Assembly: GCA_035995885.1 (NCBI GenBank)
Contig: DASYKC010000199.1
Coordinates: 1 to 64,000 of the forward strand
Length of the DNA stretch: 64,000 nt
Direction of reading: 5' to 3'
From: Schlegelella_A sp035995885
Lineage (GTDB): Bacteria > Pseudomonadota > Gammaproteobacteria > Burkholderiales > Burkholderiaceae_C
Positions 7,598-16,583 of the stretch are shown piece after piece. The notes under the pieces are model-generated. The model saw only the letters and a list, made by a program, of their open reading frames with translations. It searched no databases and had not been told where the DNA came from. How positions within the stretch are numbered: the stretch's first letter is position 1; every line of letters starts with the position of its first letter. Made by a program: the position numbers and the translations under genes.

Positions 7598-9762
7598 GGC
7601 TTCGCGTCGCTTGCGGCATCCTGCGGCGGTGCCGGCACGGGCTCGGCCGATGACGGTGGCGGTGGCGGTGGCGCGCCGCCGGGGACGCCGTTGCCGGCCG
7701 GCGGCCGCCGGCTCCCGTTCATGTAAGGCAGCAGGTTGCGCATGTACTGCGCGGCGGCCGGCGACGCGCCGGGGGGCGGATCCGCGGCCGCCGGCGACGA
7801 AGCGATATTCGTACCCATCGCAGCGGCCGACGATGGCGCCGAGGCAGGTGCAGACGGTGGGCGCGGCGTCGGGTTGCTCGGCGTCGCCGCCGGTGGCATC
7901 GTCGTCGGCGCAGGACGGGCAGCCGGCGGCGGCGCCGTCGGTACCCCGCCGCTCGACTGGGCGCGCACGCTGCCGATCGGGTCGAGCTGCAGGGCGCGCT
8001 GGCGGATGCTGCTCTCGGTTCCCGAGAACACTTCGCGCAGCGAGGCATCGATGAGTGCCGGCGGGCGGATGATGTGAGGCGTGATCGACAGGATGATCTC
8101 GGTCTTGTTGTTGGTGCCGCTGTTGTTGCCGAACAGGCGGCCGACGACGGGCAGATGGCCGAGCCCGGGAACCCGCGCCGACGTGTTGCGATCCTCGGAC
8201 GAGATCAGGCCGCCGAGGACCTGGGTCTCGCCGTCGCGCAGGCGGACGACGGTTTGGGCGTTGCGCGTGCCGATCTGGTAGGCCAGGGAGCCGTTCGGCC
8301 CCGAGATTTCCCTGGCGATGGTGCTGACCTCGAGACTGATCTTGATGCCGACTTCCTCATCGGAATACACCTGGGGCTCGAACTCCAGCTTGAGGCCGAC
8401 GTCCTGGTACTGAACCGAGCCGGTGACGACGCCGGAGCCGCTCGCGACGGGAGTGACCGTGTTGGTGATGATTGGCACGCGGTCGCCGATTAGGATGCGC
8501 GCCTTCTCCTTGTTCCTGGCCCGGATGCGCGGGCTCGCGAGCAGATTGGCGTCGGTGTCCTGCAGCTTGGCGTTGATGTTCACGGACAGCGGCGAGACGA
8601 GCAGCTGTCCGAAGCGGAGCGCGCGCAGGCCGTTGACGGTGAGCGAGCCGCTCGGGTCGGTCGGCGTCGAGAGCGAGAGCGAGGTCGGGAACTCGACGCC
8701 CAGGTTGCTCAGCCGGTCGTGCGAGATCTCCAGGACGGCGACCTCGAGCATCACCTCCGGCTCGGGGACGTCGTGCGCGGCGATGACCTTCGCGGCCACC
8801 GCGATCGCCTCCGGCGTGTCGCGAATGACCAGCGTACCGGTTCGCTCGTCGACCGAGATCTCCTTGACCTTGAGGACCGTTTTCAGCACGGTCTGCAGGT
8901 ACTTCACGTCGGCATTGACGATCTGGAAGGTCCGCACTTGCAGATCCTGGTACTCCTTCTGCTTGGCCGCCGTGGCGGGATAGACGAACATCGTGGTGGC
9001 GTTCAGGGTGCGCTTCTCGAGCTGGTTCTGCAGCAGGATCAGGTCGACGGTGTCTTCCACCGAGGCGTCCTTGACGAAGATCGTCGTCTTCAGGTCGGCG
9101 CGGACGTCGCGGTCGAGGATGACGTTGAGGCCGGTTGTGCGTGACATCGCCTCGAAGACCATGCGCAGGTTGGCGTCGCGGAACTGCAGGGTGACGGGTC
9201 GGTTCATGACCGACTGCGCCGCCGACTGCGCCGCTTTCACGTCGCGCACCTTGTCCGCCTGCTGCTGGACCAGCGCCATCTGGCGCTGGGCGACGGCGCT
9301 CCGGGGGCTCTCCAGAAGTGCCGCTCGCGCCTTGTCGCGCGCGGCCTCGACCTGGCCGTCGCGCAGCAGCCGATCCGACTCGGCGGTCAGGCTCGCGACC
9401 TTCAGGTCCGACTCGAGTCCCAGCAGGGCGCGTTGCGCCCGATCGTTGGACGGCTCGACCTGCTGCGCCTTGCGGTAGAGGGCGATCGCTTCATCGACCT
9501 TGCCCGCCGCACGCGCTTCATCGCCGCGGCGCATCAATTGGGCGGCGTACACGCTAATCTCGTTGAGAAGCTCGATGCGGTACGCCGAATTGTTCGGCTC
9601 CAGTCGCGACGCTTCGCGCAACATCGGCAAGGCCGCCTCGTGATTGCCCTTCTCGATCTGGCTGACCGCTTCGTTGTGCAGCCGCTGCGACGCGCAGCCG
9701 ATCAGCCCCGCTGCCGCGAGCGCTGCCAGCGCCAGCCCGCCGCCACCCCGGCTGGTCTTCAT
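7594..9762 (-). CDS. Outer-membrane secretin lipoprotein with N-terminal TPR region (GspD/PilQ/MshL-like)
   Basis: The 722-residue product starts at the ATG overlapping the upstream stop (ATGA). It has a lipoprotein signal with lipobox LIGC (Cys23). Residues about 30-160 form TPR-like helices (GNHEAALPMLREASRLEPNN). Around 185-300 are N0/STN-like and N1-type modules (VTLQFRDANLRMVFEAMS), and about 370-610 hold the secretin channel domain with VPGLGHLPVVGRLF and the end motif TEIILSITPHII. The last 100 residues are Pro/Ala-rich. It should form the outer-membrane gate of the machine encoded by the whole operon. A TPR-bearing lipoprotein secretin differs from classical GspD and is closer to the MSHA / alternative type II forms. 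Confidence 0.92.
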   Translation of the reverse strand: MKTSRGGGGLALAALAAAGLIGCASQRLHNEAVSQIEKGNHEAALPMLREASRLEPNNSAYRIELLNEISVYAAQLMRRGDEARAAGKVDEAIALYRKAQQVEPSNDRAQRALLGLESDLKVASLTAESDRLLRDGQVEAARDKARAALLESPRSAVAQRQMALVQQQADKVRDVKAAQSAAQSVMNRPVTLQFRDANLRMVFEAMSRTTGLNVILDRDVRADLKTTIFVKDASVEDTVDLILLQNQLEKRTLNATTMFVYPATAAKQKEYQDLQVRTFQIVNADVKYLQTVLKTVLKVKEISVDERTGTLVIRDTPEAIAVAAKVIAAHDVPEPEVMLEVAVLEISHDRLSNLGVEFPTSLSLSTPTDPSGSLTVNGLRALRFGQLLVSPLSVNINAKLQDTDANLLASPRIRARNKEKARILIGDRVPIITNTVTPVASGSGVVTGSVQYQDVGLKLEFEPQVYSDEEVGIKISLEVSTIAREISGPNGSLAYQIGTRNAQTVVRLRDGETQVLGGLISSEDRNTSARVPGLGHLPVVGRLFGNNSGTNNKTEIILSITPHIIRPPALIDASLREVFSGTESSIRQRALQLDPIGSVRAQSSGGVPTAPPPAARPAPTTMPPAATPSNPTPRPPSAPASAPSSAAAMGTNIASSPAAADPPPGASPAAAQYMRNLLPYMNGSRRPPAGNGVPGGAPPPPPPSSAEPVPAPPQDAASDAKP

Positions 9763-10319
9763 TTCACGGCTCCCGAAATGTCGATGGTCTGCCGCTGGTC
9801 GAGCGGCAGGTAGGTCAGGACAACCTGGCTGGGACTGAGCGACTCGACCCGGTAGGTGTTGCCGTCGACCAGGTCGCCGGCGGCAACGATGAGCAGCGAA
9901 TCGCCCTTCGACAGGAATGCCTGCGGCTTGTCGGCGCCGCGCTCGACCATGCCGACGAAGGTGAAGGGCAGCGCCGGCGCGGTCGGCGGCGGTGGCGCTA
10001 CGGGGGCGGCGACGGGTAGGGGCGGGGGTGGCGGCGGCGGCGGCAGCCAGCTGAGCCGCGCGAAGGCATGACCGTCGCCGGCCAGCGCCGAGCGCGCCTG
10101 CAGACCGTCCGAACCGCTGCTGCCGGCGGCCGGCGCTGGCGCAGCGGCGATGGCGAGACTCGGCGCCGGTCGCGTCGCGACATCGGCCTTTGCCGGTTGC
10201 ACGACCTGATCGGGCGACGGTTCCCTGGCCGCGCGCGACCACTCGGCCGCGCCGTAGAAGGTGGCTACGCCGGCGCTCGCGACAGCGAACAGGCGGACCA
10301 GACTCGAGCGCGTCGCCAC
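9759..10319 (-). CDS. PilP/GspC-like inner-membrane connector protein
   Basis: I prefer the GTG at 10319, 1 bp after the upstream stop. Longer in-frame readings overlap the PilO-like gene. The 186-residue protein has a short cytoplasmic end, one membrane helix (LVRLFAVASAGVATFYGAA), a Pro-rich periplasmic linker with runs of Pro and Ala, and a C-terminal beta domain of about 70 residues (LPFTFVGMVERGADKPQAFL, LVDGNTYRVESL). This layout and position before the secretin match PilP/MshK or the HR domain of GspC, which dock on the secretin N0 domain. Its stop overlaps the secretin ATG. Confidence 0.7.
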   Translation of the reverse strand: MATRSSLVRLFAVASAGVATFYGAAEWSRAAREPSPDQVVQPAKADVATRPAPSLAIAAAPAPAAGSSGSDGLQARSALAGDGHAFARLSWLPPPPPPPPLPVAAPVAPPPPTAPALPFTFVGMVERGADKPQAFLSKGDSLLIVAAGDLVDGNTYRVESLSPSQVVLTYLPLDQRQTIDISGAVK

Positions 10320-10320
10320 G

Positions 10321-10866
10321 TCACTTGCTCCGGTAGGTGAGGGTGAAGCGGACCACCGCATCGAGCACATCGGCATCGGCCGCATCGCGGCTGAGCTTCA
10401 GCTCGTCGAGCGAGGCGTGCGGCAGGCTCTGCATGACGTCGGAGGCGAACGCCTTGACCGCGCCGTATTCGTTGCGGACCGGAAAGGACGCGACGTAAGC
10501 CACGAAAGGCGAGTCGCGCTCCGCCTTGAATTGGTAGTCGCCCTTGACCAGGGCGATGTGGTGCCGCTCGGCGCTGGCGTAGATCTCGCCCAGGTCGGCG
10601 GACATCCGCTCCGGTGAGGGGAAGGCCTCGACGTAGCTCAGGAGCCGATCCTTTTGCGATGACCCGCGCGGCGGCTCCGTGGTGCCCGCCCGCAGCGGCA
10701 TCGCGCGCGCCTCGTTCGCGGCGTACTCGTCGTGCAGCTCGCGGTTGAGCCGCGGCGTGGTGGCAGCGACCGCCAGGACGACGAGAAAGAGGAGCAGCGC
10801 CGGCGGACCGGAATGTCCGATCGCGCGGACCAAGCTGCGCCACAAGCGAAGGAGCTGCAAGTTCAC
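10321..10866 (-). CDS. PilO-like inner-membrane assembly protein
   Basis: The GTG at 10866 overlaps the stop of the PilN-like gene (GTGA) and gives 181 residues. One membrane helix lies near residues 20-40 (PPALLLFLVVLAVAATTP). A helical stretch follows, then an alpha/beta periplasmic domain (FVAYVASFPVRNEYGAVKAF) like the ferredoxin-like fold of PilO/MshJ and GspM. It should pair with the PilN-like protein to form the alignment complex linking the inner-membrane motor to the secretin. Sequence conservation in this family is low, so gene order is the main argument. Confidence 0.7.
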   Translation of the reverse strand: MNLQLLRLWRSLVRAIGHSGPPALLLFLVVLAVAATTPRLNRELHDEYAANEARAMPLRAGTTEPPRGSSQKDRLLSYVEAFPSPERMSADLGEIYASAERHHIALVKGDYQFKAERDSPFVAYVASFPVRNEYGAVKAFASDVMQSLPHASLDELKLSRDAADADVLDAVVRFTLTYRSK

Positions 10867-11405
10867 GGCGTGGCCTCCCATCCGGCCTGCAGCTGGAAGC
10901 GGATCGGCCGGCCCGGTGCCCGCTCCTGAACCTGGTGCGACACCAGGATGACGTTGTCGAGGCGGCGGTCCCGGCGAAGTGCGTCGAGGTAGCTCAGCAT
11001 GGCGTTGGCGTCGCGCGCTTCGGCCGTGAGTCGGAAGACCTTTTTCGCGGCTGACGGCTCGACCGCCATCAGGGCCACCGACTGTTGCGGCGCCGACTCG
11101 AGAGACGCGAGCAGATCGGCCCACGGCATGGACAGGTGCTTGGCCACCTGATCGGCGAGTCGGGCGCGCGCGACGCTGGCCGGGTCGACCTTCGCCGGCG
11201 TCGACAGCGCCCGGTCCGAGGCGACGCGGCGCGCCGCGAGGGCGTCGAGGGCGGCACGATCTTGCTGGCGCGTCGCCAGCGCCAGGCCGATCGGCGCGAG
11301 CTCAAGTGCGAGCAGGGCGAGCCCGGCGGCGAGCAGGTACGGTCCCACCAACGGGCGGGATCGCGCCCCCGGAGCGAACTCGAGGCGAAGACGAGCAGCC
11401 TTCAT
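10863..11405 (-). CDS. PilN-like inner-membrane assembly protein
   Basis: This encodes 180 residues, with an ATG overlapping the preceding stop (ATGA). A short cytoplasmic segment is followed by one membrane helix (YLLAAGLALLALELAPIGLAL), a helical coiled region with many Arg and Ala, and a periplasmic ferredoxin-like domain (ALMAVEPSAAKKVFRLTAEA, NAMLSYLDALRRD). This matches PilN / MshI2 or the periplasmic part of GspL. It sits between the PilM-like and PilO-like genes, the standard M-N-O order. Confidence 0.7.
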   Translation of the reverse strand: MKAARLRLEFAPGARSRPLVGPYLLAAGLALLALELAPIGLALATRQQDRAALDALAARRVASDRALSTPAKVDPASVARARLADQVAKHLSMPWADLLASLESAPQQSVALMAVEPSAAKKVFRLTAEARDANAMLSYLDALRRDRRLDNVILVSHQVQERAPGRPIRFQLQAGWEATP

Positions 11406-12244
11406 TGCAGCTCCCCGCTTGTCTGCAGGACGGTCCACGGCGGCGACACCGAGAGCGCGCTCGGGTTTGGCGTGACCAGGACGAACTGCGGATCGCTGTC
11501 CAGCTCGATGCCGAGGCTCGCGAACAGCCGCGTCGCCCGCCGTTCGATCAGCAGACTGGTTTCGGTGGGCATCCTCGGCTCGGGCCCGGCCGCTCCGAGC
11601 GTCGACCCGTCGTTGATTTCGGCCCGGGCCCAGGGTCCCACGCTGATGCCGCAGACTGCGCCCGCCACCACGCAAGCGACGACGACGTGCGCACCCGAGG
11701 TGACGGCGAAGATCGCGACTCGCGCCGTGAGGAAGCGGGCGAAGGCGTTCCACTGCCGACAGAAAGCGGGCTGGACGCTGACCAAGCGCGAGCCGCGCTG
11801 CGCGGCCGCGGCAGCGAGCCGCGTCACGTACGCACGCGGCACCGCGGCGATAAAGAGATGACGGCCGCCGGTTTGCAGGCTCCATCGGACCTCGAAGGCC
11901 GAGGCTTCGTCGCCGAGAAGCTCCTCGATGCAGGCGGTGGCGATCGCCTGCAGCTCGCGATCCGTCTGCGCCGCGAAGGGACCTTCAGCGATGTCGAAAT
12001 GGACGAGCACGTCGGCAAGCTCGGCGCTGTACCGGGCGCCTCGCACCGACGCCGACAGCTCGAGCTGTTGCAGGACCGCATCGAGGCGCTCGCTGTCGAG
12101 CTCCGGCGAAGGGGGCACGCGGTCATGCGATGTCTGAGTCGACGCAGCGACCTGCCTCGATCTCGGCCAGCCGCGCTCGAGCACGCCCGAGATTCGATGC
12201 GGTGCGATGTGGAGGCGCACCGCTCTACTCCACGGGAGTGACAC
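11402..12244 (-). CDS. PilM/GspL/MshI-like protein, diverged
   Basis: The 280-residue ORF uses a GTG at 12244 and overlaps the ATPase gene by 20 bp. The first 170 residues would correspond to the actin-like cytoplasmic domain of PilM or GspL, but the usual nucleotide-binding signatures are not obvious. A hydrophobic helix follows (VTSGAHVVVACVVAGAVCGI), then about 80 periplasmic residues. A cytoplasmic domain, one helix and a periplasmic tail recall GspL more than soluble PilM. Position directly after the assembly ATPase and before PilN fits the protein that recruits the ATPase to the membrane. The assignment depends on gene order. Confidence 0.6.
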   Translation of the reverse strand: MSLPWSRAVRLHIAPHRISGVLERGWPRSRQVAASTQTSHDRVPPSPELDSERLDAVLQQLELSASVRGARYSAELADVLVHFDIAEGPFAAQTDRELQAIATACIEELLGDEASAFEVRWSLQTGGRHLFIAAVPRAYVTRLAAAAAQRGSRLVSVQPAFCRQWNAFARFLTARVAIFAVTSGAHVVVACVVAGAVCGISVGPWARAEINDGSTLGAAGPEPRMPTETSLLIERRATRLFASLGIELDSDPQFVLVTPNPSALSVSPPWTVLQTSGELQ

Positions 12245-13928
12245 GGTTGATCTCCTCGAGCGTCGTGCTGCCGTCGCAGGCCAGCCTTACCGCTGCGTCC
12301 CGAAGGCTGGTGAAACCGCGCTCCCGCGCCGCCTGCCGGATCTGCGAGAGCGGGGCGCGTTGCACGAGCTGGTCGCGCAGCACGTCGGTCATGGGCAACG
12401 TTTCGGCGACCGCTCGCCGGCCTTTGTAGCCGGTGCCGCGGCAATGGGCGCAGCCCAACCCTCGTTTGAACTGCGACAGATCGAAGTCGACCGGCTTGAT
12501 GCCGCTGCGCGCGAGCACTTCCGCTGACGGCTGGTAGTCGACTGCGCACTGCGGGCAGCTCATCCGCAGGAGCCGCTGGGCGACGATGCCGTTCAGCGCC
12601 GCGACCAGGCTGTAGCTGTCGACGCCCATGTTGGCGAAGCGGCCGATGACGTCGAAGACGTTGTTGGCGTGCACCGTCGTGAATACCTGATGGCCGGTGA
12701 GCGCGGCCTGCACGCCGATCTGGGCCGTCTCCGCGTCGCGGATCTCGCCGACCATGATCTTGTCGGGGTCGTGGCGCAGGATCGAGCGCAGCCCGCGCGC
12801 GAAGTTGAGCCCCTTCTTCTCGTTCACGGGAATCTGCAGGACGCCCGGGAGCTGGTACTCGATCGGATCCTCGATCGTGACGATCTTGTCGAGGCCCGTG
12901 TTGATTTCGGAAAGCGCCGCATACAGCGTCGTCGTCTTGCCGCTGCCGGTCGGCCCGGTGACGAGGAGAAGCCCGTAGGGCATCCGGGCGGCGTCGCGGA
13001 TGAATTGGAGCACGCCTGCGTCGAAGCCGAGCGTGTCGAGCGTGAGCGCCTTGAACTGGCCGGTCAGGTGCTTGCGGTCGAGGACGCGAAGGACGGCGTC
13101 CTCGCCGAACAGGTTGGGCATGATCGAGACGCGAAAGTCGATCTCGCGCCCGTCGACGACGACCTGGAATCGACCGTCCTGCGGAACTCGCCGCTCGGCG
13201 ATGTCCAGCTCGGACACGACCTTGATCCGCGAGATCGCCTGATGCGCCGTCTCGATGTCGTCGATCTCCTTGACGACCTCCAGCACGCCGTCGAGCCGGT
13301 ACTTGATGACCATGCCGTTCGGCTGCGTCTCAAGATGAATGTCGCTGGCGCCCGACCTGAGCGCGTCGTACAGCGTCGAGTCGACGAGCCGCACCACGGG
13401 GCTCTCTGTGGCGTCGATGTGCGCGATCGATATCGAGATAGCCGTTTCCGTGGCCTGCGCGCGCCCCTGCTGGAGGCGCACCGCGTCCATCGCCCGCACA
13501 TCCTTTTCGGCGCCGGCCAGGAGGGCGAGCAGGTTGGCACGCGTCGCGAGCCCGAAGGTGACGCTGCGGCCCTGGGTGCGAATCTCGAGCCAGCGCCGCA
13601 GCCGCGCATCGACCGGGTCGGAGATGACCACGGTCAGATGCATCTCGTCGTCGACGGCGCTGAGCAGGCAGACCTGCCGCTTGCATTCCGCGAACGAGGC
13701 CAGCGTGTAGTCGGGCTTGAGCTTGCGAAGCCGCGTCATGCTCATCGGCTGCAGGCCGAAGTGGCTCGCGGCGGCGGGCAGGACGGTGTCCTCGGTCAGC
13801 CCCATTTCCTTCGCCAGCCATTCGAGGATCGGCAGCGGACCGGCCGACAGCTGTGCCTGCCGCACGAGGCTGGCATCGAGCGAGCGGGCCGCGACGCTGT
13901 CCAGCTCTTCGCTCGGCGGGCGGTTCAT
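12225..13928 (-). CDS. GspE/PilB-family assembly ATPase
   Basis: This encodes 567 residues. An N-terminal GspE-type (MshEN-like) domain covers about 1-150. The RecA-like core has Walker A GPTGSGKT at 325-332, the Asp box near 350-354 (TIEDP), Walker B/EIRDAETA around 392-402, and the His box TGHQVFTTVHANN near 411-423. The four Cys of the zinc-binding subdomain are present (Cys458, Cys461, Cys493, Cys496). All catalytic motifs are intact, so it should be an active hexameric ATPase powering pseudopilus extension. It is translationally linked to the GspF-like gene upstream (ATGA at 13928-13925). Confidence 0.95.
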   Translation of the reverse strand: MNRPPSEELDSVAARSLDASLVRQAQLSAGPLPILEWLAKEMGLTEDTVLPAAASHFGLQPMSMTRLRKLKPDYTLASFAECKRQVCLLSAVDDEMHLTVVISDPVDARLRRWLEIRTQGRSVTFGLATRANLLALLAGAEKDVRAMDAVRLQQGRAQATETAISISIAHIDATESPVVRLVDSTLYDALRSGASDIHLETQPNGMVIKYRLDGVLEVVKEIDDIETAHQAISRIKVVSELDIAERRVPQDGRFQVVVDGREIDFRVSIMPNLFGEDAVLRVLDRKHLTGQFKALTLDTLGFDAGVLQFIRDAARMPYGLLLVTGPTGSGKTTTLYAALSEINTGLDKIVTIEDPIEYQLPGVLQIPVNEKKGLNFARGLRSILRHDPDKIMVGEIRDAETAQIGVQAALTGHQVFTTVHANNVFDVIGRFANMGVDSYSLVAALNGIVAQRLLRMSCPQCAVDYQPSAEVLARSGIKPVDFDLSQFKRGLGCAHCRGTGYKGRRAVAETLPMTDVLRDQLVQRAPLSQIRQAARERGFTSLRDAAVRLACDGSTTLEEINRVTPVE

Positions 13929-15151
13929 TGCAGGCTCGACGCCAGGTCGAAGATCGGCAGGTACATGAGGACGACGATGGCGCCGATGACGAGGCCGATC
14001 ACGATCATGAGGACCGGCTCGAACAGGCGACTGGTGAGCTCGACCGAGCGCGCCAGTCCGGCTTCGTGGAAGGCAGCGATCCGTTCGAGGATCTCCGCCA
14101 GGGCGCCGGTCCGCTCAGCGACCGCCAGCATGCTGGTTGCCACCGGATCGGCGAGCCGGGCCTCCGCCAGCGAGGCGCTGAGGCCGCGGCCTTCGCCGAT
14201 CATGCGCAGCGCGACGGCCAGGCGCGCGCCGTCGGCTTCGCCGAGCAGGTTGCCGGAGAGTTGCAGGGCGCGCGGCGCGGCAATGCCGCCGCGCACGAGC
14301 ATGCCGGTGGTTCGATAGAGCTGGGCGTGGCGAAATCGTCGGACCGCCGCGCCGGCGATCGGCAAGGCCTCGATCCAGCGCGATTTGCCGCCCTGGCGCA
14401 GCGTGTGCCGGACCCCCGCGAACGCGGCGAGGGCGCTCAGCAAGGCGCCCGAGGCGATCAGCCAGGTGTGACCGGCGGCGAATCTTCCCCACGACATCAT
14501 CAGCTGCGAGCTCCAAGGCAGCTCCTTTCGCGTGCTCTCGATGAGGATGGCGAACTTCGGCACCACGACCGCCATCAGGAACACGACGACCACCAGACCG
14601 ACGCCGAGGAGCAGCGCGGGATAGACGGCCGCGCCGACGACCTTGTCGCGCAAGGCGCGAACGCTTTGTTGATGCTCGGCGTAGCGTCGCAAGGACACGC
14701 CCAAGTCGCCGGTCTGCTCGCTGGCGCTGACAGTGGCGACGAGCAGCGGCGGGTAACGTCCCGGGACCTGATTCAGCGCGCTGGACAGCGGCAAGCCCTG
14801 GCTCACGCCCTCTATCAGTTCGAGCACCGTGTCGCGGCGCGCCGCGACGACTTCCTTGGCCGCGAGCGTGCGCAGGGACTCGAGCACGGAGAGTCCGGCG
14901 GACAGCAGCGAGGCGAGCTCGTACGAGAACGTCGTGATGTCGATGCGGCGCCGGGCTCGCGCGGAAGTTCGCGCAGAACGGGCGGCGTCGCGCAAGGCTT
15001 CGGTGCAGGCGAGGACGTGGAAGCCGTCGCGGGCGGCCCGGTTGCGCGCATCGGTGACGTTCGCGGCGGCGATGGCCAGGGTGCGAACGGCGCCCGCCGG
15101 CGAGCGGACCACGAGATCGAAGGTCGTCGTCGACATCGTCGCCGCGCTCAT
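13925..15151 (-). CDS. GspF/PilC-family inner-membrane platform protein
   Basis: The ATG at 15151 overlaps the GspG stop (ATGA), giving 408 residues. Two GspF repeats are visible: the first around 70-195 (FSYELASLLSAGLSVLESL, SALNQVPGRYPPLLVATV), the second around 270-390 (LYRTTGMLVRGGIAAPRAL, SMLAVAERTGALAEILERI). Three or four membrane helices are seen, including VVFLMAVVVPKFAIL and MIVIGLVIGAIVVLMYLPIF at the C-terminus, which ends with the family's usual FDLASSLQ. It forms the membrane platform driven by the ATPase encoded next. Confidence 0.95.
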   Translation of the reverse strand: MSAATMSTTTFDLVVRSPAGAVRTLAIAAANVTDARNRAARDGFHVLACTEALRDAARSARTSARARRRIDITTFSYELASLLSAGLSVLESLRTLAAKEVVAARRDTVLELIEGVSQGLPLSSALNQVPGRYPPLLVATVSASEQTGDLGVSLRRYAEHQQSVRALRDKVVGAAVYPALLLGVGLVVVVFLMAVVVPKFAILIESTRKELPWSSQLMMSWGRFAAGHTWLIASGALLSALAAFAGVRHTLRQGGKSRWIEALPIAGAAVRRFRHAQLYRTTGMLVRGGIAAPRALQLSGNLLGEADGARLAVALRMIGEGRGLSASLAEARLADPVATSMLAVAERTGALAEILERIAAFHEAGLARSVELTSRLFEPVLMIVIGLVIGAIVVLMYLPIFDLASSLQ

Positions 15152-15657
15152 TGGGTCCACGACGTCACGTCGGACGCCTCGCCGGTGCCTCCGGCCTGTC
15201 CATCGGAGCCCAGCGACAGCAGGTCGTAGTCGCCGTGGTCGCCGGGCGACTTGTAGACGTAGGGCGCGCCCCAGGGGTCGTTGGGTACCGCCTTCTTCAG
15301 ATACGGGCCGGCCCACCGCTCCAGGTTCTGCGGTCGCGCGTTGAGGGCGGCCAGCCCCATCTCCGTCGTCGGATAGCTGCCAACATCGAGTCGGTACTGG
15401 TCCAGCGCCTTTTCCAGCGAATCGATCTGCGCCTTGGTGATCTTGGTATTGGACTTGCTCACCTGATCGAAGTAGCGCGGCGCCACCAGGCCAGCGAGCA
15501 GGCCGATGATGACGATCACCACCAGCAGTTCGAGCAGGGTGAATCCGTGCGATCGCGGCGGTGTGGCGTGTGCTGCCCACTTAGGAGGATGGACGTCGAG
15601 GGAACGAGCTTGACGAGCGCATCGTGACGACGGGTTCATCGAAAGGAGTTTGGGCAT
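15148..15657 (-). CDS. gspG: Major pseudopilin GspG
   Basis: I use the ATG at 15657, downstream of an AAGGAGG Shine-Dalgarno in the - strand; the adjacent in-frame GTG at 15660 has even better spacing. The 169-residue precursor has a long basic leader and then GFTLLELLVVIVIIGLLAGL, the standard GspG processing site and stalk. The mature domain carries the GspG signatures YRLDVGSYPTTEMGLAAL, WAGPYLKKAVPNDPWGAPYVY and DYDLLSLGSDGQAGG, which include the calcium-binding loop residues. This is the first gene of the operon and the most typical type II secretion gene in it. Confidence 0.95.
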   Translation of the reverse strand: MPKLLSMNPSSRCARQARSLDVHPPKWAAHATPPRSHGFTLLELLVVIVIIGLLAGLVAPRYFDQVSKSNTKITKAQIDSLEKALDQYRLDVGSYPTTEMGLAALNARPQNLERWAGPYLKKAVPNDPWGAPYVYKSPGDHGDYDLLSLGSDGQAGGTGEASDVTSWTQ

Positions 15658-15811
15658 CACGCTTAAGGCCTCCTTAAACGGGCACGGGACCCCCACGATT
15701 GAGGGGATCACCAGCCGACATGACGAGGGTGGCTCCGGCGCCGGCAACGCGGCGTCCCGAGGGTCCGCCCCCGAAGTGCGCGAAGGTCATTGCTACTTCG
15801 ACTCGGCCGGC

Positions 15812-15840
15812 TTGACACGGCGTTGACGCCGACATTCCTC
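15812..15840 (+). promoter_or_regulatory. Possible promoter element upstream of the lytic transglycosylase gene
   Basis: A perfect TTGACA occurs at 15812-15817 in the divergent region between gspG and the lytic transglycosylase, followed by TTGACG at 15823. No good -10 hexamer lies 16-18 bp downstream of either, so this is a weak call based on the -35-like box only. Confidence 0.2.
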
Positions 15841-15857
15841 GCTGTCACTCTCGGCGC

Positions 15858-16583
15858 ATGATCGAACGCGTTGGCTCTGAACGAATCGCGCGCGGTGCAT
15901 CCGGCGTGCCGACGCGGCGATGCGGTCACGAATCGTTGAGGTGCCGCTCGTTGTCGCAGATCGCCCGCGGGACGGTACTCATCCTTTGCGTAGCGGTGCC
16001 GGCGCTCGGCCAGTGCCAGATCTACACGGGGACCTCCGAGCAGTCTGGCGCGCTGGTCCTGTCCAGCTTCGCCTCTGCCGACGCCCAAATCGTTCTGATC
16101 GCCGGCCCGGCGGGAAGCGGCGCTGCTTCCAACCCGACTCCCGCGGCGTCCAAGGCGCTGCCTTACCGGTCTGCCAAGCCCGTGTCCGAAGATCTGCGCC
16201 GGATCATCGAGGCCGCGGCAGCGCGCGCGGCCCTGTCGCCGCAGTTGATCCATGCGGTCATCGAGGCCGAGTCGCGCTACGAGCCTTCGGCCGTCTCACC
16301 GCGCGGCGCCATCGGGCTGATGCAGCTGTTGCCCACGACGGCCAAGCGCTTCGGTGCGCAGGATCCTTTCGACCCCGGTCAGAACGTCGCCGCCGGGACT
16401 GCCTACCTGAAATGGCTGATGACCTACTTCAACGAAGATCTGGAACTGGCACTGGCCGGCTACAACGCCGGTGAGCAGGCGGTCGTTCGTGCCGGGCGAA
16501 AGGTGCCCCCGTATCTTGAAACGCAGGCCTATGTCAAGAAGGTGATGGCCGCGTTCGAGCGCTCGCGTTTGGCGTCTTTATAA
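15858..16583 (+). CDS. Exported lytic transglycosylase (SLT domain)
   Basis: This encodes 241 residues. A hydrophobic export signal lies at about 37-52 (RGTVLILCVAVPALGQC), so the true start may be nearer to it than the ATG used. The SLT domain covers about 110-235: catalytic Glu138 in EAESRYEPSAVSPRGAIG, GLMQLLPTTAKRFG, then AAGTAYLKWLM, LALAGYNAGEQAV and a final PPYLETQAYVKKV. These are the family 1 lytic transglycosylase motifs. Such enzymes cut peptidoglycan strands. Being divergent to a type II secretion-like operon, it may open the wall for the trans-envelope machine, as is common for secretion-associated transglycosylases. Confidence 0.92.
   Translation: MIERVGSERIARGASGVPTRRCGHESLRCRSLSQIARGTVLILCVAVPALGQCQIYTGTSEQSGALVLSSFASADAQIVLIAGPAGSGAASNPTPAASKALPYRSAKPVSEDLRRIIEAAAARAALSPQLIHAVIEAESRYEPSAVSPRGAIGLMQLLPTTAKRFGAQDPFDPGQNVAAGTAYLKWLMTYFNEDLELALAGYNAGEQAVVRAGRKVPPYLETQAYVKKVMAAFERSRLASL

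Noticed and set aside
11306..12241. Plus-strand ORF of 311 codons opposite the PilM/PilN-like genes
   Set aside because: Low-complexity Arg-rich sequence; the minus strand carries chained overlapping genes.
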